Of a stretch of DNA of 64,000 bases, positions 1 to 10,944 are shown in pieces. Numbering within the stretch: position 1 is the stretch's first letter; each line of letters begins with the position of its first letter. The position numbers and the translations under genes were made by a program. The stretch covers positions 25,588,987-25,652,986 of the forward strand of contig CM069612.1 of NCBI GenBank assembly GCA_035771175.1, in the 5' to 3' direction. The notes beneath the pieces were generated by a model, which worked only from the letters and a program-made list of their open reading frames with translations, was not told the origin of the DNA and searched no databases. Source of the DNA: Paratinospora sagittata. Lineage: Eukaryota; Streptophyta; Magnoliopsida; Ranunculales; Menispermaceae.

Positions 1-656
1 ATTGGTCCTATGTGATAAAAGGTTTTGAGGTTTATAGAAGACATGACAAAATCATTGAAAAGGACTGGTTGGTGAAACTTGAAAGCCATAAGAGAAGGAT
101 AAAGGCAAAAATTGACATGATTGGTGTAGGGATGGTATAGAAAATCAAAGAGACATGATCTACTGAATGTTGAACTGCTTAAAGAGTTATAAATATATAA
201 TTTATGTTGTCTGAAATCAATCTTCGGGGCCATGTTTTGGTGATGCTAATTGTAATAATTATTCTTATGGTGCGTGACATCACGTTGTTAATTCTTTGCT
301 AACCTCGTCATAATTATTTTTTTTTAATGTCATCATATTCTTAATTTGCTCAAGCTCAACTTATGATGCCTTTGAGGGAATTTTCAGTGACTTGTTCGTT
401 AGATATAGAACTTGGCTGAAGCTTTAGATTATCTAAGCTTGATTATTTCTCTTAATGGAAAGCTATTAAGATTAAAGTAGGTTGACTTCTACCTGTTCTT
501 GAAACTTTTTGATATATTATGTCTCAGTTGACTATTCATTTATCTTATTCTCCCATGAGCTTTTAAGGTTTAGTGTATTTTGATTTAGATCTTTACTTTT
601 ATCATTATTAAAAGGTACTTGTTTTGAATAGTTTTGTGCGTTCAATTCTTTTGCAG

Positions 657-1400
657 TTTGTGATCGTCTCTCTATCTGGCTGGGGCTTACTTTTCTTTGG
701 AAGTTACAAGTTCTTCACTAGAGGCAAGAAAGAAAACAAAGAAGAGGTACTCTATATACTGTTAAAACCATGGACAGCACTTTTTAACTTGTAACTGTTA
801 GAAGGATAGCTACTGGAACATGACAATTGGCCCTTAATCTTTTGCTATTTTACTCCTATTCGTGTGCAATCAAGCTAGCAAGAACTCTTGTGGGAAACCT
901 TTGTAGTTACTTCACCTGAAGACAACTGGCCTTAAAGCTCCATATACCTAGATTCTGGAATGATGTTTCTACTTAGTAGTTGATTGCAAAATCCTATGCC
1001 TACCATTTCAGCATCTTCTTTGCTTGCTTATTTGGCATTGAGATTTTTCTATGCTAAACCTAAAGGTAGACACATTCTCATGTTTCAAGCATGAGTTCTG
1101 TTTAGGATATTTAAACCATTGGTTGTCTGGATCTAGTGATCAGACATTGAAAAGTGGATTTAACTCCACTTCTTTCATTCTTTGGGTTACTACTACTATA
1201 ACATATTGCTGCCCTGCCCTTAGTGACCTTTGCTTTAAACAAATGCCTTAGGTATCAGGGGTTTAGTTTGGTATGAGTTTCTATGTTATCTTTGCAAGAT
1301 GAATTTGATTCTACAGGTTGTTGAGATGATTCCTGCAATATCTAATCGTCATTTCTGCCTATTGTTTCTTTTGCAGAAAGTAGCTGAAGCAGCACACTAG
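657..1400 (+). CDS. 3' terminal exons of a small single-pass membrane protein (partial)
   Basis: Two coding exons are visible, 657-746 and 1377-1400. Each is preceded by a TTTTGCAG acceptor and the first is followed by a GT donor at 747. Joined, they encode about 37 residues: a hydrophobic stretch (FVIVSLSGWGLLFFGSY), a basic-acidic patch (TRGKKENKEE) and the end KVAEAAH before TAG. This looks like the C-terminal part of a very small membrane-anchored protein with a short charged tail. The start codon and earlier exon or exons were not found and probably lie left of the window or in an exon I could not recognise. The family is not identified. The reading frame is continuous across the intron, which supports a real gene rather than chance. 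It is convergent with the TMEM184-like gene. Confidence 0.6.
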
Positions 1401-2242
1401 TTAGTTGATTGCGAACTAGAGGTTCTGTTATTCATGAGCACCTAAAATAAGTGTTTACTTGGACTTCACAACCCCTGGGGGGAGTAGATTGTACTTCTCT
1501 TTGTGAAACAATCCCGTTTTGGGCAAATTTTCTATTTTTATGACCTTCGGGTGATGAAAGCCAGGATTCATTTTTCATTTGTGATTCTCTTGATGTGCTA
1601 AATGCTAAAAGGCTGCAAACTACTGTTTTTATTTCTTGACACTGGTCAAATATTGCGATGCAGTTGCTTGCTTTCCTCTTTGAAACCTAAGCGTGGTGGA
1701 TCAATTTTATAAATGAACGTCCCAGTGAAATGTCTTGGTGTAGTTAAAATCTTAAGCTTGGCATTCTGTTGCTTAGGAGCTGTTGTGCCCATATGGCAGG
1801 TTGATGGTTCTGTTAAAATGGGTTTGCAGTTAACCTGCAAATCCTGTGAAGGTGGAATATATTGAGAAAATTGGTGTCAGTTACAGGCCTGTTTGATTCA
1901 GCATTAATAAAAAAGTAAACCTAAAAACAAAACTTTTCAAAACACAGTTTTTAGAGAAGAAACTACAAAAAAGTTATATTTTTTTGTTCCCTTCATAGTT
2001 CAGGGTCCTCAATTTCTGGGTACATTTAATTCCATTATATCAACACTGGCCCATAGCAAAAACTATGGTATAAATACAAGTCTTTTTGTAAACAATACAA
2101 TCCATGACAAAAAAATATAGCTCATTATAGTGCAGAAAGTTTCAAAAACTCCATCCCTGTGTTACAGAATAAGAAACAACAAACCTATAGGCTATCCATG
2201 TGTGTATCACTGGCCACCCCTTATCAATGCAGTTCCGGAAAA
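1401..2242. other. Convergent intergenic stretch (3' UTRs)
   Basis: No coding sequence is supported here. The stretch should hold the 3' UTR of the + strand gene ending at 1400 (AATAAA-like runs near 1902-1912) and the 3' UTR of the - strand gene whose stop is at 2243. Short ORFs are not conserved-looking. Confidence 0.5.
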
Positions 2243-4081
2243 TCAATCGCGCTTCTGCCCTAACCTCAGCTTCCTTTCAACATCTCCCATATAAGGTGAA
2301 ACATGGAATGCATACTGTTGGAGAACAGAAAAGATAACCATTTCCAAGCAGACTAGAATGTTTTGATAGGCTTCCTCAAGGTGTTCTACATCTAGCCAAA
2401 AATGATGAGACTTGATGATGCCAGCAGACACTAAGATGTCCAGCACAATACCCTGCAAACAACCAACCAATCAAACAAATGAATAAACCTAAATGATGCA
2501 GGACCAGATAAATGAGAACCATCTCAAAACTATATGCGTAAGAGGAAAAATGGAATGAGAAACTTACCTGCCAGAAGCAGAAGAAGACAATTCCTTTGAC
2601 GCACAAGAACTTTGCGAGAGGCTTGTGTGGTTCCAATTCTTTTGCAAATACATGGTAGAAGACCATTAGAGAATATAGGGCCAATGAAACAGAAATGTTG
2701 AGAATGATGGTGAATATCCAGCTAACCCAACTTGGGTACAGTCCAAGAAGTTGAAGCAATATCATCAGGATAGAGCACACCGGACGGATGACAACAAATT
2801 GCCATGTCCAGTACTTGAGTTGCTTCAATGTCCGATGGTCCAAGTGGACAGTGCGAGGCTGCAGTTTGCATTAGCATGTATTAAACATAAATACAAAAAC
2901 TTGTCATCATCCACAACTCAGACCATTTCATTCCAACTTCATGCATTTAATTTATTATTAATAATTAATACTTCACTAATCTTTCTGGAATCCTGTCAAA
3001 AAAAATAAAATATTGCTGGAAATGGCGAGCCAAGAAGATGAGCAATAACACTAATTCTGACACTTTGCCAATTGACGGAAATGATTTCATGTGCTTAATA
3101 GTTTTTTTATTGATCAACTGCGCTGAAGTATGGCCAGTCAATTCCAAGTTCTTCAATGTTATAAAAAAAGTTTATACTAAACAAGGAAGTATTAAGCTAG
3201 TCGTACGGCTGGTTATCTTTATATTTCTCAGAAGCACTATGTGAGCAAATGATCAAAAAAGTAATGGATCAAAAAAGTAATGAAGTCGAGACTAATTTCT
3301 AAAGATGATCAGTCATCATAATTATTTAAAATAAGAACAGGTACAAAATTCTTTTTGTGGTAGATCCAGGAAAGAGTGATTGGTTTTATACCATTAACCT
3401 AAAAGAGTAAATTATCCTTCAACACAATCAGTTCCCAGGGAGCAGCAAATTAGACCAAAGTAAAATGAAAAAAACCATGAAAGAATGAACAACCAATATG
3501 AATAAAGCAATACAACTCATCCCCCAGTCAGTACCAAAGCGTTAATACTCATAAAACTTACTAGTTAAAATAAAATCAGACAAGAGATAGATACTTCTAT
3601 ACCTGAAAAAGTGTGATCGGAAATGAGTGGTGAATTTCTCTTCCTTTAATTTCATCAGGTACTTTGTTTTGGCTAATTGATATATTCAAGTAGCTGAACA
3701 TCAGAGCCAAAAATTTAGCAATCACCTGCAAATTATATATCATCAGAAGTTCAAAGTGTTATCTGATAGGCAAGCAGCTCCACTGAAACTATTCAATGAC
3801 TAAAAGGATTGACTTACCAAAGCCTCATAACATTCCTTAACTGACTCCAGAAACATGAAAAATGCTTTGCTTCCCATAAAATCTGACAGACCAACAAAGG
3901 AAACTGTGGCATATATGGGAGCCATGAGGATAATGATTATTATAGCCTTTTGCTCCTTTGGGTTCTTCCAGTAGAATAGATGCTGTGATAGGAGCTGTAC
4001 TGTGAAATGTGCAGAAAGCATAACACAGAATGCAGATCCTAGCAGAGTGAGTTGTCCCCGATCCATTGTACTAAAGTCCAT
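2243..4081 (-). CDS. TMEM184/LAZ1-like transmembrane protein (DUF300, OSTalpha family)
   Basis: Four exons on the minus strand, complement(2243-2452, 2568-2858, 3603-3725, 3818-4081), give 295 codons in one frame with GT-AG borders throughout. The first exon starts MDFSTMDRGQ, and Met6 is an alternative start. The protein has about seven hydrophobic segments. Landmarks typical of the plant LAZ1/TMEM184 family are FYWKNPKEQKAIIIII and MFLESVKECYEAL in exon 1, YWTWQFVVIRPVCS and VFYHVFAKEL..HKPLAKFL in exon 3, and HHFWLDVEHLEEAYQN in exon 4. Its length matches the short members of the family (about 295 aa in Arabidopsis). LAZ1 proteins sit in tonoplast and endomembranes and affect vacuole integrity and brassinosteroid signalling, so the role here is inferred from family. 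The end at 2243 is convergent with the small gene on the left. No frame damage was seen. Confidence 0.93.
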
Positions 4082-4352
4082 TGTTAACCGGTTGGATGAA
4101 AAGGCTGGAGATGTGAAACTGCAAAAAAGAGCTGAACAACCTTCTTCAGGATATGAAATTTTAATTTATATTAAACATCCATCAGAAAAAAACATGGTTT
4201 CTGAGCATCTCACCTGCAAATTTAGGTGTCTGTGTCATGACTCATGAGCATGCAACATTTAAATAGATAAATAAATAAATACACAAATAGGTAAATATCA
4301 TGAAGGGAAAACGGTTAAGGTAAATAAACAAAGACTTTGGTGTCTATGTCAT

Positions 4353-4682
4353 GGCCTTGGAAAATGGTTAAGGTTGCTCCATTGTGAGTTGTGACCTAGA
4401 GTCACGAGTTTAAATACAGAAACATCCTCTCCAATGTGGAGGGAGGTGCCACGTGCTTTTTGAGAAGAAACAAGGTAAGATAATATTGATAATAAGAAAA
4501 AGATTACAAAGCAGCCGAGTACCAGGAGTACTCAACAACCAGCTACAAAAACCACTGATCACAACAAATTTTGTCAATTCCTAAACCACTCATGGATACT
4601 ATAACCTACCCCAAAGAAGAACACCCAATCCAAGTTGCGGCTGCAAGCAGCCGAGTGCCACGTGCATTGAGTACGCCCTTTT
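4353..4682 (+). mobile_element. Au-type SINE, split by a later LINE insertion
   Basis: The sequence follows the Au SINE plan: a GGCCTTGG..AATGGTTAAGG head like a Pol III A box, then TGTGACCTAGAGTCACGAG with a degenerate B box (GAGTTTAAAT), then GAAACATCCTCTCC, and a GCATTGAGTACGCCCTTTT end. The element is interrupted between 4457 and 4654 by an L1-type LINE 3' end, which duplicated an 11-bp target. It is non-coding and was mobilised in trans by LINE machinery. Identification rests on recall of the Au consensus. Confidence 0.6.
4457..4654 (-). mobile_element. 5'-truncated L1-type LINE 3' end with TSD
   Basis: A 198-bp insertion that on the minus strand ends TTGTTTCTTCTCAAAAA. It is flanked by perfect 11-bp direct repeats GTGCCACGTGC at 4446-4456 and 4655-4665. 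The same tail plus a CGAGTACCAGGAGTACTCA block recurs in the larger LINE at 54479-56164 (there CGAGGAGCACCAGTGGTACTCA), so this is a severely truncated member of the same or a sister family. It has no coding capacity. Confidence 0.75.
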
Positions 4683-4779
4683 ACAGGTAAATATCAATAA
4701 AAACAAAAGATCAGGGGACCTCAAAGTAGAGTATCCTAAAGGTTTTGCCAGCAATTCCATCTATATCATCAACAATGTA

Positions 4780-5155
4780 CCTATTTGTGATTAGTTTTTG
4801 CCCTAATACACCATATTATATATCTAGGTAGTCTATCATAGGCTTTCTATATATCAATAAAAAACCAGTAAAGGTCTTTCTTTCTCTTTCTATACATCTT
4901 TGTCAATCTCTTTACAAAACAAATAGCTTGTGTGGTTGATCTCTCAAACATAGAATCTAATTAATTTCTTGACAACAAAGTTTGAGCTTTTACTATATTC
5001 TCTATTACTCTCCTATAATTTCATAAAATGAAACATCAATCTGATAGCTCTATAATTTGCACAATTTTGAATCTCTTTTATTTGTAAAGATAGGTATTAA
5101 AATCATTTTTTTTTTCAAATGTTGATGCAATTTGAAAAACACTAGATATGTAGAT
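4780..5155 (-). mobile_element. Decayed RTE-type LINE fragment (reverse transcriptase region)
   Basis: The minus strand carries the recognisable but stop-ridden trail of an RTE-clade reverse transcriptase: the region normally reading NYRGI...MKLWERVIE...RSTMEAI, here with several stops and shifts. The call comes from the characteristic order of motifs in nucleotide form, not from an open frame. It is dead, and its boundaries are approximate. Confidence 0.45.
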
Positions 5156-7081
5156 AACATGCTAGGATGGAGTGGCATGACCTCAATAACTAGCTCGGAG
5201 TACCTTTTGGTGAAAGAACTTTACTAAGGATGAGCTGACCTAGGATTGTGAAGAATTTAGTTAGGCCTTGTACAAATAGAGAAGAGGTGTGCCTATCATG
5301 AGGGGACACTAGTGTGGCACCGGCCTAATGCCCTCAATTACCTAAGTTCGAGTTGAGCTCTTATGTTTGGTTAACTTAAATGAGTATGTACGGTCTTGCC
5401 TGTGCGGAGGGACCTACTATTGTATTTATATAGGTAGTTATCTGTCCAAATGGCTTGCCATGTGGTGGTCAGTTATGCCTGGATACCCTGATAGGCACCC
5501 TTTTCATTTATTGTCCGACACTTAGATGAGGTGCTCTCATCCTACTAACCTCACCTCATTATAGTAGCTAGTTCTTGAGATGAAGGTTCTTCACAACTCC
5601 TCGCTATGTTGGGTCTTCTTGCTTAGCTCTTTCAACTGAACGAACTCTTCCATTCTATTCTTTCTGCTAACATATTTTGCTCAACTCTTCCTACTAACTT
5701 TTTTTGCTTAGCTCTTCTTGCCGACATTTTCCATTCAACTCTACCTCTTTTGATTAGCTCATTTTGTGCAGCTTTTCCTACTAAATTCTACCATTCAACT
5801 CATCCTCCTGACCTTTTCCACTCAACTCTTCCTATTGACCTTTTTTGCTTAGCTATTCTTGTTGACATCTTCCATTCAATTCCTTTGGGTAACCTCTTTT
5901 GATCAGCTCATTTTGCTTAGTTTTTCCTAGTGAACTCTTCCATTCAACTATTCCTACTAACCTTTTTTGCTTACCTCTTCTTATTGACATCTTCCATTCA
6001 GCTCCTTTGGATAACCTCTTTAGATCAACTCATCTTGCTCAACTCTTCCAATGTTGGTTGACCTTAGGCTTTTCTAAAATATGGTACAACATCTATCCCC
6101 AAGCTTTAGAGTAAGCGTTTGCGACTTTTCAAAAGTCAAGCTTAATGTGTGACGGTTGACATATCTGCTTTGTACTCTCAATCTGTGTTGACCTCAAGAT
6201 TCATTTGGACGAAATGAGGTTGAAGTCTAGCTCATCCCTTAGTATGTAATGTGTTGATATGACATTGACTTCTTCCCTCACACTTAGTTGCTCCTTGTTT
6301 TGCTCTGAGTATTTGGTTCTTGGGAAGGCTAGACGCTTCTAGGTTTTTACTGAGTTGAGATGGCTCGAGGTGCAACTTGTGGATTCAGTAAAATCCATTG
6401 AATGATCTGAGGTTGAATACATCGAGATACTTTGAGCTCAATTTGCTTTCTCTTGGGCCTTCTGCTCTTATTAGGAATTATATGAGCTAAGCTCAACATC
6501 CTAGTCTACTCTTATTTAGAACCCTTTGAACTGAGCTTAGCATTTTGGTCCATTCTTCTTGGGAACCTGCTAGGTTAAGCTCAACACCCCATGGTAAAGG
6601 CTTCTCATTCTCTTCCCCTTGAGAACCCTCTGAGGCATGCTTTGACATCCTAGGGTATGTAAAACTTCTCATGCATTCTTCTAGGAACCTTCCAAGGTGA
6701 ACTTGACATCCCAAAGGTACTTTAAGGCTTCTTATACCTCCTTCCTAGGAACTTGCTGAGTTGAGCTTGACATCCTAAAGTATTGTAAGGCTTCTCATGT
6801 CTCTTTCTTAGGAACCCTTCAAGGTGAGCTTTGCATCCCAAGGTACTATAAAGCTTTTCATGCTGATGTCATTCTGACCGCATAAATTTCAAAGTTGGCA
6901 CAAAACATGAGTACAAAATGAATATATAAACCATCACACACAAAGCTTGACTTCCCAAGAAGCCGCAAGTGCCTACTTTGGAGGTAAGGGATAGATGTAT
7001 CATAATTTTGAAAGAGGTTAGTAGAAAGAACTAAAAAGAAAGAGGTAAATAGGAAGAGTTAAATGGAAGAGGTCAATGGCA
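5156..7081. repeat. Fold-back-like element with inverted arms and tandem arrays
   Basis: Left arm: degenerate CT-rich array at about 5640-6050, built of CTTCCATTCAACTCTTCC / TACTAACCTTTTTTGCTTA units with a higher-order period near 120-140 bp (the TTTTTTGCTTA phase recurs near 5700, 5841 and 5963), then a unique segment to about 6135. Right arm: 6955-7080 is the reverse complement of that layout. For example GGATAGATGTATCATAATTTTG at about 6988-7010 pairs with CAAAATATGG..CATCTATCC near 6070-6098, and 7011-7080 is purine-rich sequence complementary to the left array. The loop holds a separate 62-bp array. No transposase is visible. It abuts the truncated copia element at about 7082. A MULE or fold-back origin is inference. 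Confidence 0.55.
6505..6870. repeat. Degenerate tandem array, period about 62 bp
   Basis: Six units are anchored by AGGAACC..AAGGTGAGCTTGACATCC at about 6521, 6564, 6622, 6683, 6748 and 6810, separated by CAAGGTACTATAAGGCTTCTCATG-type spacers. Units differ by about 10-25 percent by eye. There is no open frame that follows the period. The array forms the loop of the inverted-repeat element. Confidence 0.65.
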
Positions 7082-7084
7082 AGA

Positions 7085-9330
7085 TCTACCCCAACAGAAT
7101 GGAGTTGCCGAGAGGAAAAATCGTCATCTTCTTGATGTGGTGCGTTCCTTACTTATTGAATCTTCTGTTCCATCACGATTTTGGGTTGAAGCTCTTACCA
7201 CTGCTGTACACTTAATTAATCGACTCCCTTCACCTATTCTTAACCATCAATCACCATATTTCCATCTCCATCAGCAACAACCTGAATATACTCATTTACG
7301 TCCTTTCGGATGTGTTTGTTTTGTACTTCTTCCTCCTCATGAACGAACTAAGCTCTCTCCTCAATCTGTGCGATGTGCCTTTCTTGGTTATGCACCACAC
7401 CAAAAAGGTTCTATATGTTACGATCCCACCATTCAACGGCTTCGTATTTCTCGTAATGTAATATTTCTTGAAAAACAATATTTTTTTCCTTTTTATGCTA
7501 CCACCCCAAACTTCCCTCGTCACTCTCTTCTCCCTGCCTTTGAAGATGAGTCCAATCCCTTTAATATTGTCACTCCTGCCCCTATCACTCGATTTAGGCC
7601 TGATGTTGTGTATGCAAGACGAAGCAGAGATGAGGACTGTTCTGATGGACCTCCTCAAGAGTCACTTCTGACACCAGCGCCTGCCATAGTGCCTCCACCA
7701 CTTCGACGGTCCACACGAACATCTCACCCTCCCAACAGGTATGGCTACTCTCCTGAGAGATTTGGTACTCAAACATCTTTAGTTGCAACACTGTCATCTA
7801 TTACTATACCTACCTCTTACTCACAAGCTATGAAGCATGATTGTTGGAAACAAGCTATGCAGGAGGAACTTGATGCCTTACAACAAAATAATACTTGGGA
7901 TATTGTATCGTGTCCACCCACAATCACTCCCATTGGCTGTAAATGGGTGTTCTCTGTCAAACTTAAATCTGATGGATCCTTGGATCGGTATAAGGCTCGT
8001 CTAGTGGCTCTTGGTAACCGTCAAGAATATGGGATAGACTACGAGGAAACATTTGCTCCAGTTGCAAAGATGACTATTGTTCGTACAATTTTGGCTATTG
8101 CAGCTTCTCAGGATTGGCCCATTCACCAGATGGATGTCAAAAATGCATTCCTTCACGGGGATCTTAAAGAAGACATTTACATGCACCCTCCACCTGGATT
8201 GACTACTTCTACTGCTACAGATGTTTGTCGTTTGAAGCGCTCATTATACGGGCTAAAACAAGCCCCTCGTGCTTGGTTCGAGAAATTTCGACAAACACTT
8301 CTTCATCTCTCTTTTGTGCAAAGCCAGTATGATCCTTCTTTATTTTTACGGAAGACTTCTCTCGGTATTGTTCCTTTACTTGTCTATGTGGATGATATTA
8401 TTATTACGGGAAATGACCTTGGTGAGATTTAACAACTTAAAACATCTCTTCATGTTTTTTTGCACATGAAAGACCTTGGGTCTCTTGCTTATTTTCTGGG
8501 GCTTGAAATCCACAAAAGCAGCAAAGGAATTTTTGTGAATCAACAAAAGTATCTTAGTGACATCATTAAATTAGCAGGCTTACAAGATTTTACTCCAGTT
8601 GATACTCCTATGGAAGTCAATGCCAAATATCGGCAAGATGATGGTGATCTTCTCCCAAATCCCACATTATATCGGCAACTAGTTGGGAGCCTAGTTTACT
8701 TGACTATTACTCGACCGGATATATCATTTGCGGTCAATTTAGTGAGTCAATTTATGGCTTCACCGCGACATTTACATATGGGAGCTGTTAAACAAATTCT
8801 CCGCTATCTTCTTGGCACTCCTAACCGTGGGATTTTTTTTCCATCTGGTTCTTCTCTTCATCTCGTTGCCTATAGTGATGTTGATTGGGCTGGTTGCCTT
8901 GATACGCGATGTTCTACTACAGGTTGGTGTGTATACTTAGGTGGTGCATTAATTTCTTGGAAGTGTAAAAAACAAGAAAGAGTTTCCAAGTCCTCCACGG
9001 AAACTGAATATCGTGCTATGCATCAACATGTTCTGAAATCACTTGGTTATGTGGCTTACTCTCTGAACTGGGCTATCCACAATCTCGTCCCACTCCCCTG
9101 CATGTTGACAATACAAGTGCTATTCAGATTGTGGCAAATCCTGTATTTCACGAGCGTACCAAGCACATTGAGGTGGACTGTCACTCCTTCCGTGAAGCCT
9201 TTGACAATGGATTTATTACTCTTCCCCACATCTCTACGGATCGTCAGATTGCTGATATTCTCACAAAACCCCTCACTCGTGCTCGACATTAGTTTCTTGT
9301 TAACAAATTGATGTTGCTTGATTCACCAGC
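7085..9330 (+). pseudogene. Copia pol polyprotein remnant (integrase end, RT, RNase H)
   Basis: The frame reads the integrase C-terminal part (VPSRFWVEALTTAVHLINR), an RT with WKQAMQEEL, GCKWVFSVK, NAFLHGDL, SLYGLKQAPRAW and the catalytic YVDDI at about 8385-8399, then KDLGSLAYFLGLEI and the RNase H region (SDVDWAGC, SSTETEYRA). Lesions: an in-frame TAA at 8430-8432, after which the same frame continues; a frameshift at about 9020-9050, with the RNase H end and HERTKHIEVDCH continuing in another frame; and a terminal in-frame TAG near 9291. It once reverse-transcribed the element's RNA in cytoplasmic particles. It cannot make a full protein now, but the low number of lesions suggests a moderately recent death. 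Confidence 0.9.
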
Positions 9331-9350
9331 ATCAATGTGAGAGGGGGGGG

Positions 9351-9578
9351 TGTCAACGGTAGCTATCAAGATATTATAGTTGTAATATATTTTGTAAATA
9401 CATACCATATTTAGATTAGAATTTTCTGCTGTAATTGGGGGATATTATTTGTTGTACCTATTATTAAGGGATATGGTCGATTGTACATATTCTATATATT
9501 GAAGGGAGCGCTCATAGTTTTGGGCATCGAAACAGATATACAAAAGTTTGTCTTGTGTATCTTTCTTTAGTTTTGTCA
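9351..9578 (+). repeat. Copia 3' LTR
   Basis: It starts TGTCAACGG immediately after the polypurine tract and ends at TTTTGTCA (9578; CACA at 9580 is an alternative). A TATA-like CTATATATTG near 9492 is followed by GAAGGGAGCGCTC, the usual copia LTR promoter layout. No second copy exists in the window, so the 5' LTR has been lost. Confidence 0.75.
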
Positions 9579-10539
9579 CAAGAACCATCAACTGCTTCTG
9601 AAATAAGATACTTCATGCAAACTGTATACTTGAGAAAGACTTTACTGCTGAACATTGGAAAAGTATTGGAATATAAATCCCACTGGAAAATAAGGATTCC
9701 ATGCATCATCTTCTAATCCATTGTCCCTTTTCATTTGATGCATGGTGAAATTCTTAAAGTACATGTACTTCGCAAATTTTGGAGCAAAATAGATGTTTTC
9801 ATCATGACTATATGCTATCATAAGTTTGTGGCCAGATTATAATATTATTAAAAATTTAGAATTGCATAAAAAATTGGAATTGAAGTGCAATTCTAAATTT
9901 TTAACTTATATTTCTTTCTTCTTCATTTCTCTCTCAAATATGGATTTCAATATCCTAATATAATATCAGCAAACAAAATCCCTAATTTCTTGTCTTCTTT
10001 TTTTTGTGGGATTTTATTTTTCTTTCTACTTTTCTCGTTTTAATTTTCACCCAAAAGTGATCTAAAGAGCAAACCCCAAAAGTTGAAGCAGAGGGTACCA
10101 AGTACACATTTACACATATCATACCAATAGCCACTCACACAGACATGCCTGCATCATTCAACAACTGTACAAACCAAGTATTTTCAAGTGACATTATAGC
10201 ATTTTGAGGTTTTCCATCAATTGTTGTTGGTTTTGGGGCTTCCAAATGATATATTGAGCTACAATCGTAATTTTTGTTTTTCTCAATGCTTTGTAAGATT
10301 CTTTATATTGTTTTTTTCTTTTATTTGTCATATTGGCATATGAACCAAGCTTTGTCAAATCGCTTCATATGTGTTGTTTGGGTGGTTATTATAAGTTTTA
10401 AGAAGTTGGAATGCGAATCCACTTTGCACTGCTGAAGGACAAATTTTTTTTGTTGTATTACAGGTTGTTATGCCTTTTTTTAATTCTCTCTACCTGTGTT
10501 ATTTTAGGTTTTCTCTTCTTCTATTGTCATCGTTATTAG
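9579..10539. other. AT-rich spacer with a perfect 19-bp hairpin
   Basis: No gene is seen. A perfect inverted repeat with 19-bp arms (9848-9866 and 9886-9904) and a 19-base loop is the only clear structure. The rest is AT-rich with poly-T runs. Confidence 0.4.
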
Positions 10540-10893
10540 TTAATACACTATTTTTCTTAGTGGACGCATTTAGCGGCCTTTGTTCTATGTGTCCAAATCA
10601 CCTTAGCTAGTTCTTCGCCATTTTATCTCCAATTGTTGCTACACTTACCATCTCTTGAATTTTTTCATATCTAATTCATTCGTTTAAAGTTTTATTGTAC
10701 ATCCATCTTGAATATTCACTTGCCCATCACACTAAAAGTTTCAAATGCATTGTTTCTTTATCGTCTAACAATTTGTTCCATAGACCATGTATGGCCTAAT
10801 AGATGTCTTATAAAATTTTATTTCAATTTGAACAGGATACATTAATCATATAATGTTTCAAAGACACTCCAACTTGACTTGCTTTAATTCTAT

Positions 10894-10944
10894 ACTTAAT
10901 TCAACAAAGCCTTTTCCCAACTACATGAGATCATTGACATGAAT
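10894..10944 (-). mobile_element. 51-bp orphan RTE tail with 15-bp TSD
   Basis: It is flanked by perfect direct repeats TTGCTTTAATTCTAT at 10879-10893 and 10945-10959. The insert on the minus strand reads ..ATCTCATGTAGTTGGGAAAAGGCTTTGTTGAATT.., the 3' end typical of local RTE elements, without any upstream sequence. Confidence 0.7.

Larger units (their letters stand above)
7082..9578 (+). mobile_element. 5'-truncated Ty1/copia retrotransposon with 3' LTR
   Basis: The element begins abruptly within integrase (QNGVAERKNRHLLDVV at about 7097) and runs through reverse transcriptase and RNase H to a polypurine tract (GAGAGGGGGGGG, 9339-9350) and a 3' LTR starting TGTCAACGG at 9351. The gag, protease, most of integrase, the primer-binding site and the 5' LTR are absent. 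The break at 7082 coincides with the edge of the inverted-repeat element. Confidence 0.9.

Noticed and set aside
1738..1765. miR394-like TTGGCATTCTGT
   Set aside because: Only 12 bases match and there is no fold-back partner. It lies in a 3' UTR.
5640..6050. CRISPR-like array
   Set aside because: The repeats are degenerate and contiguous, with no unique spacers of constant length, in a eukaryotic genome. They are ordinary tandem repeats.
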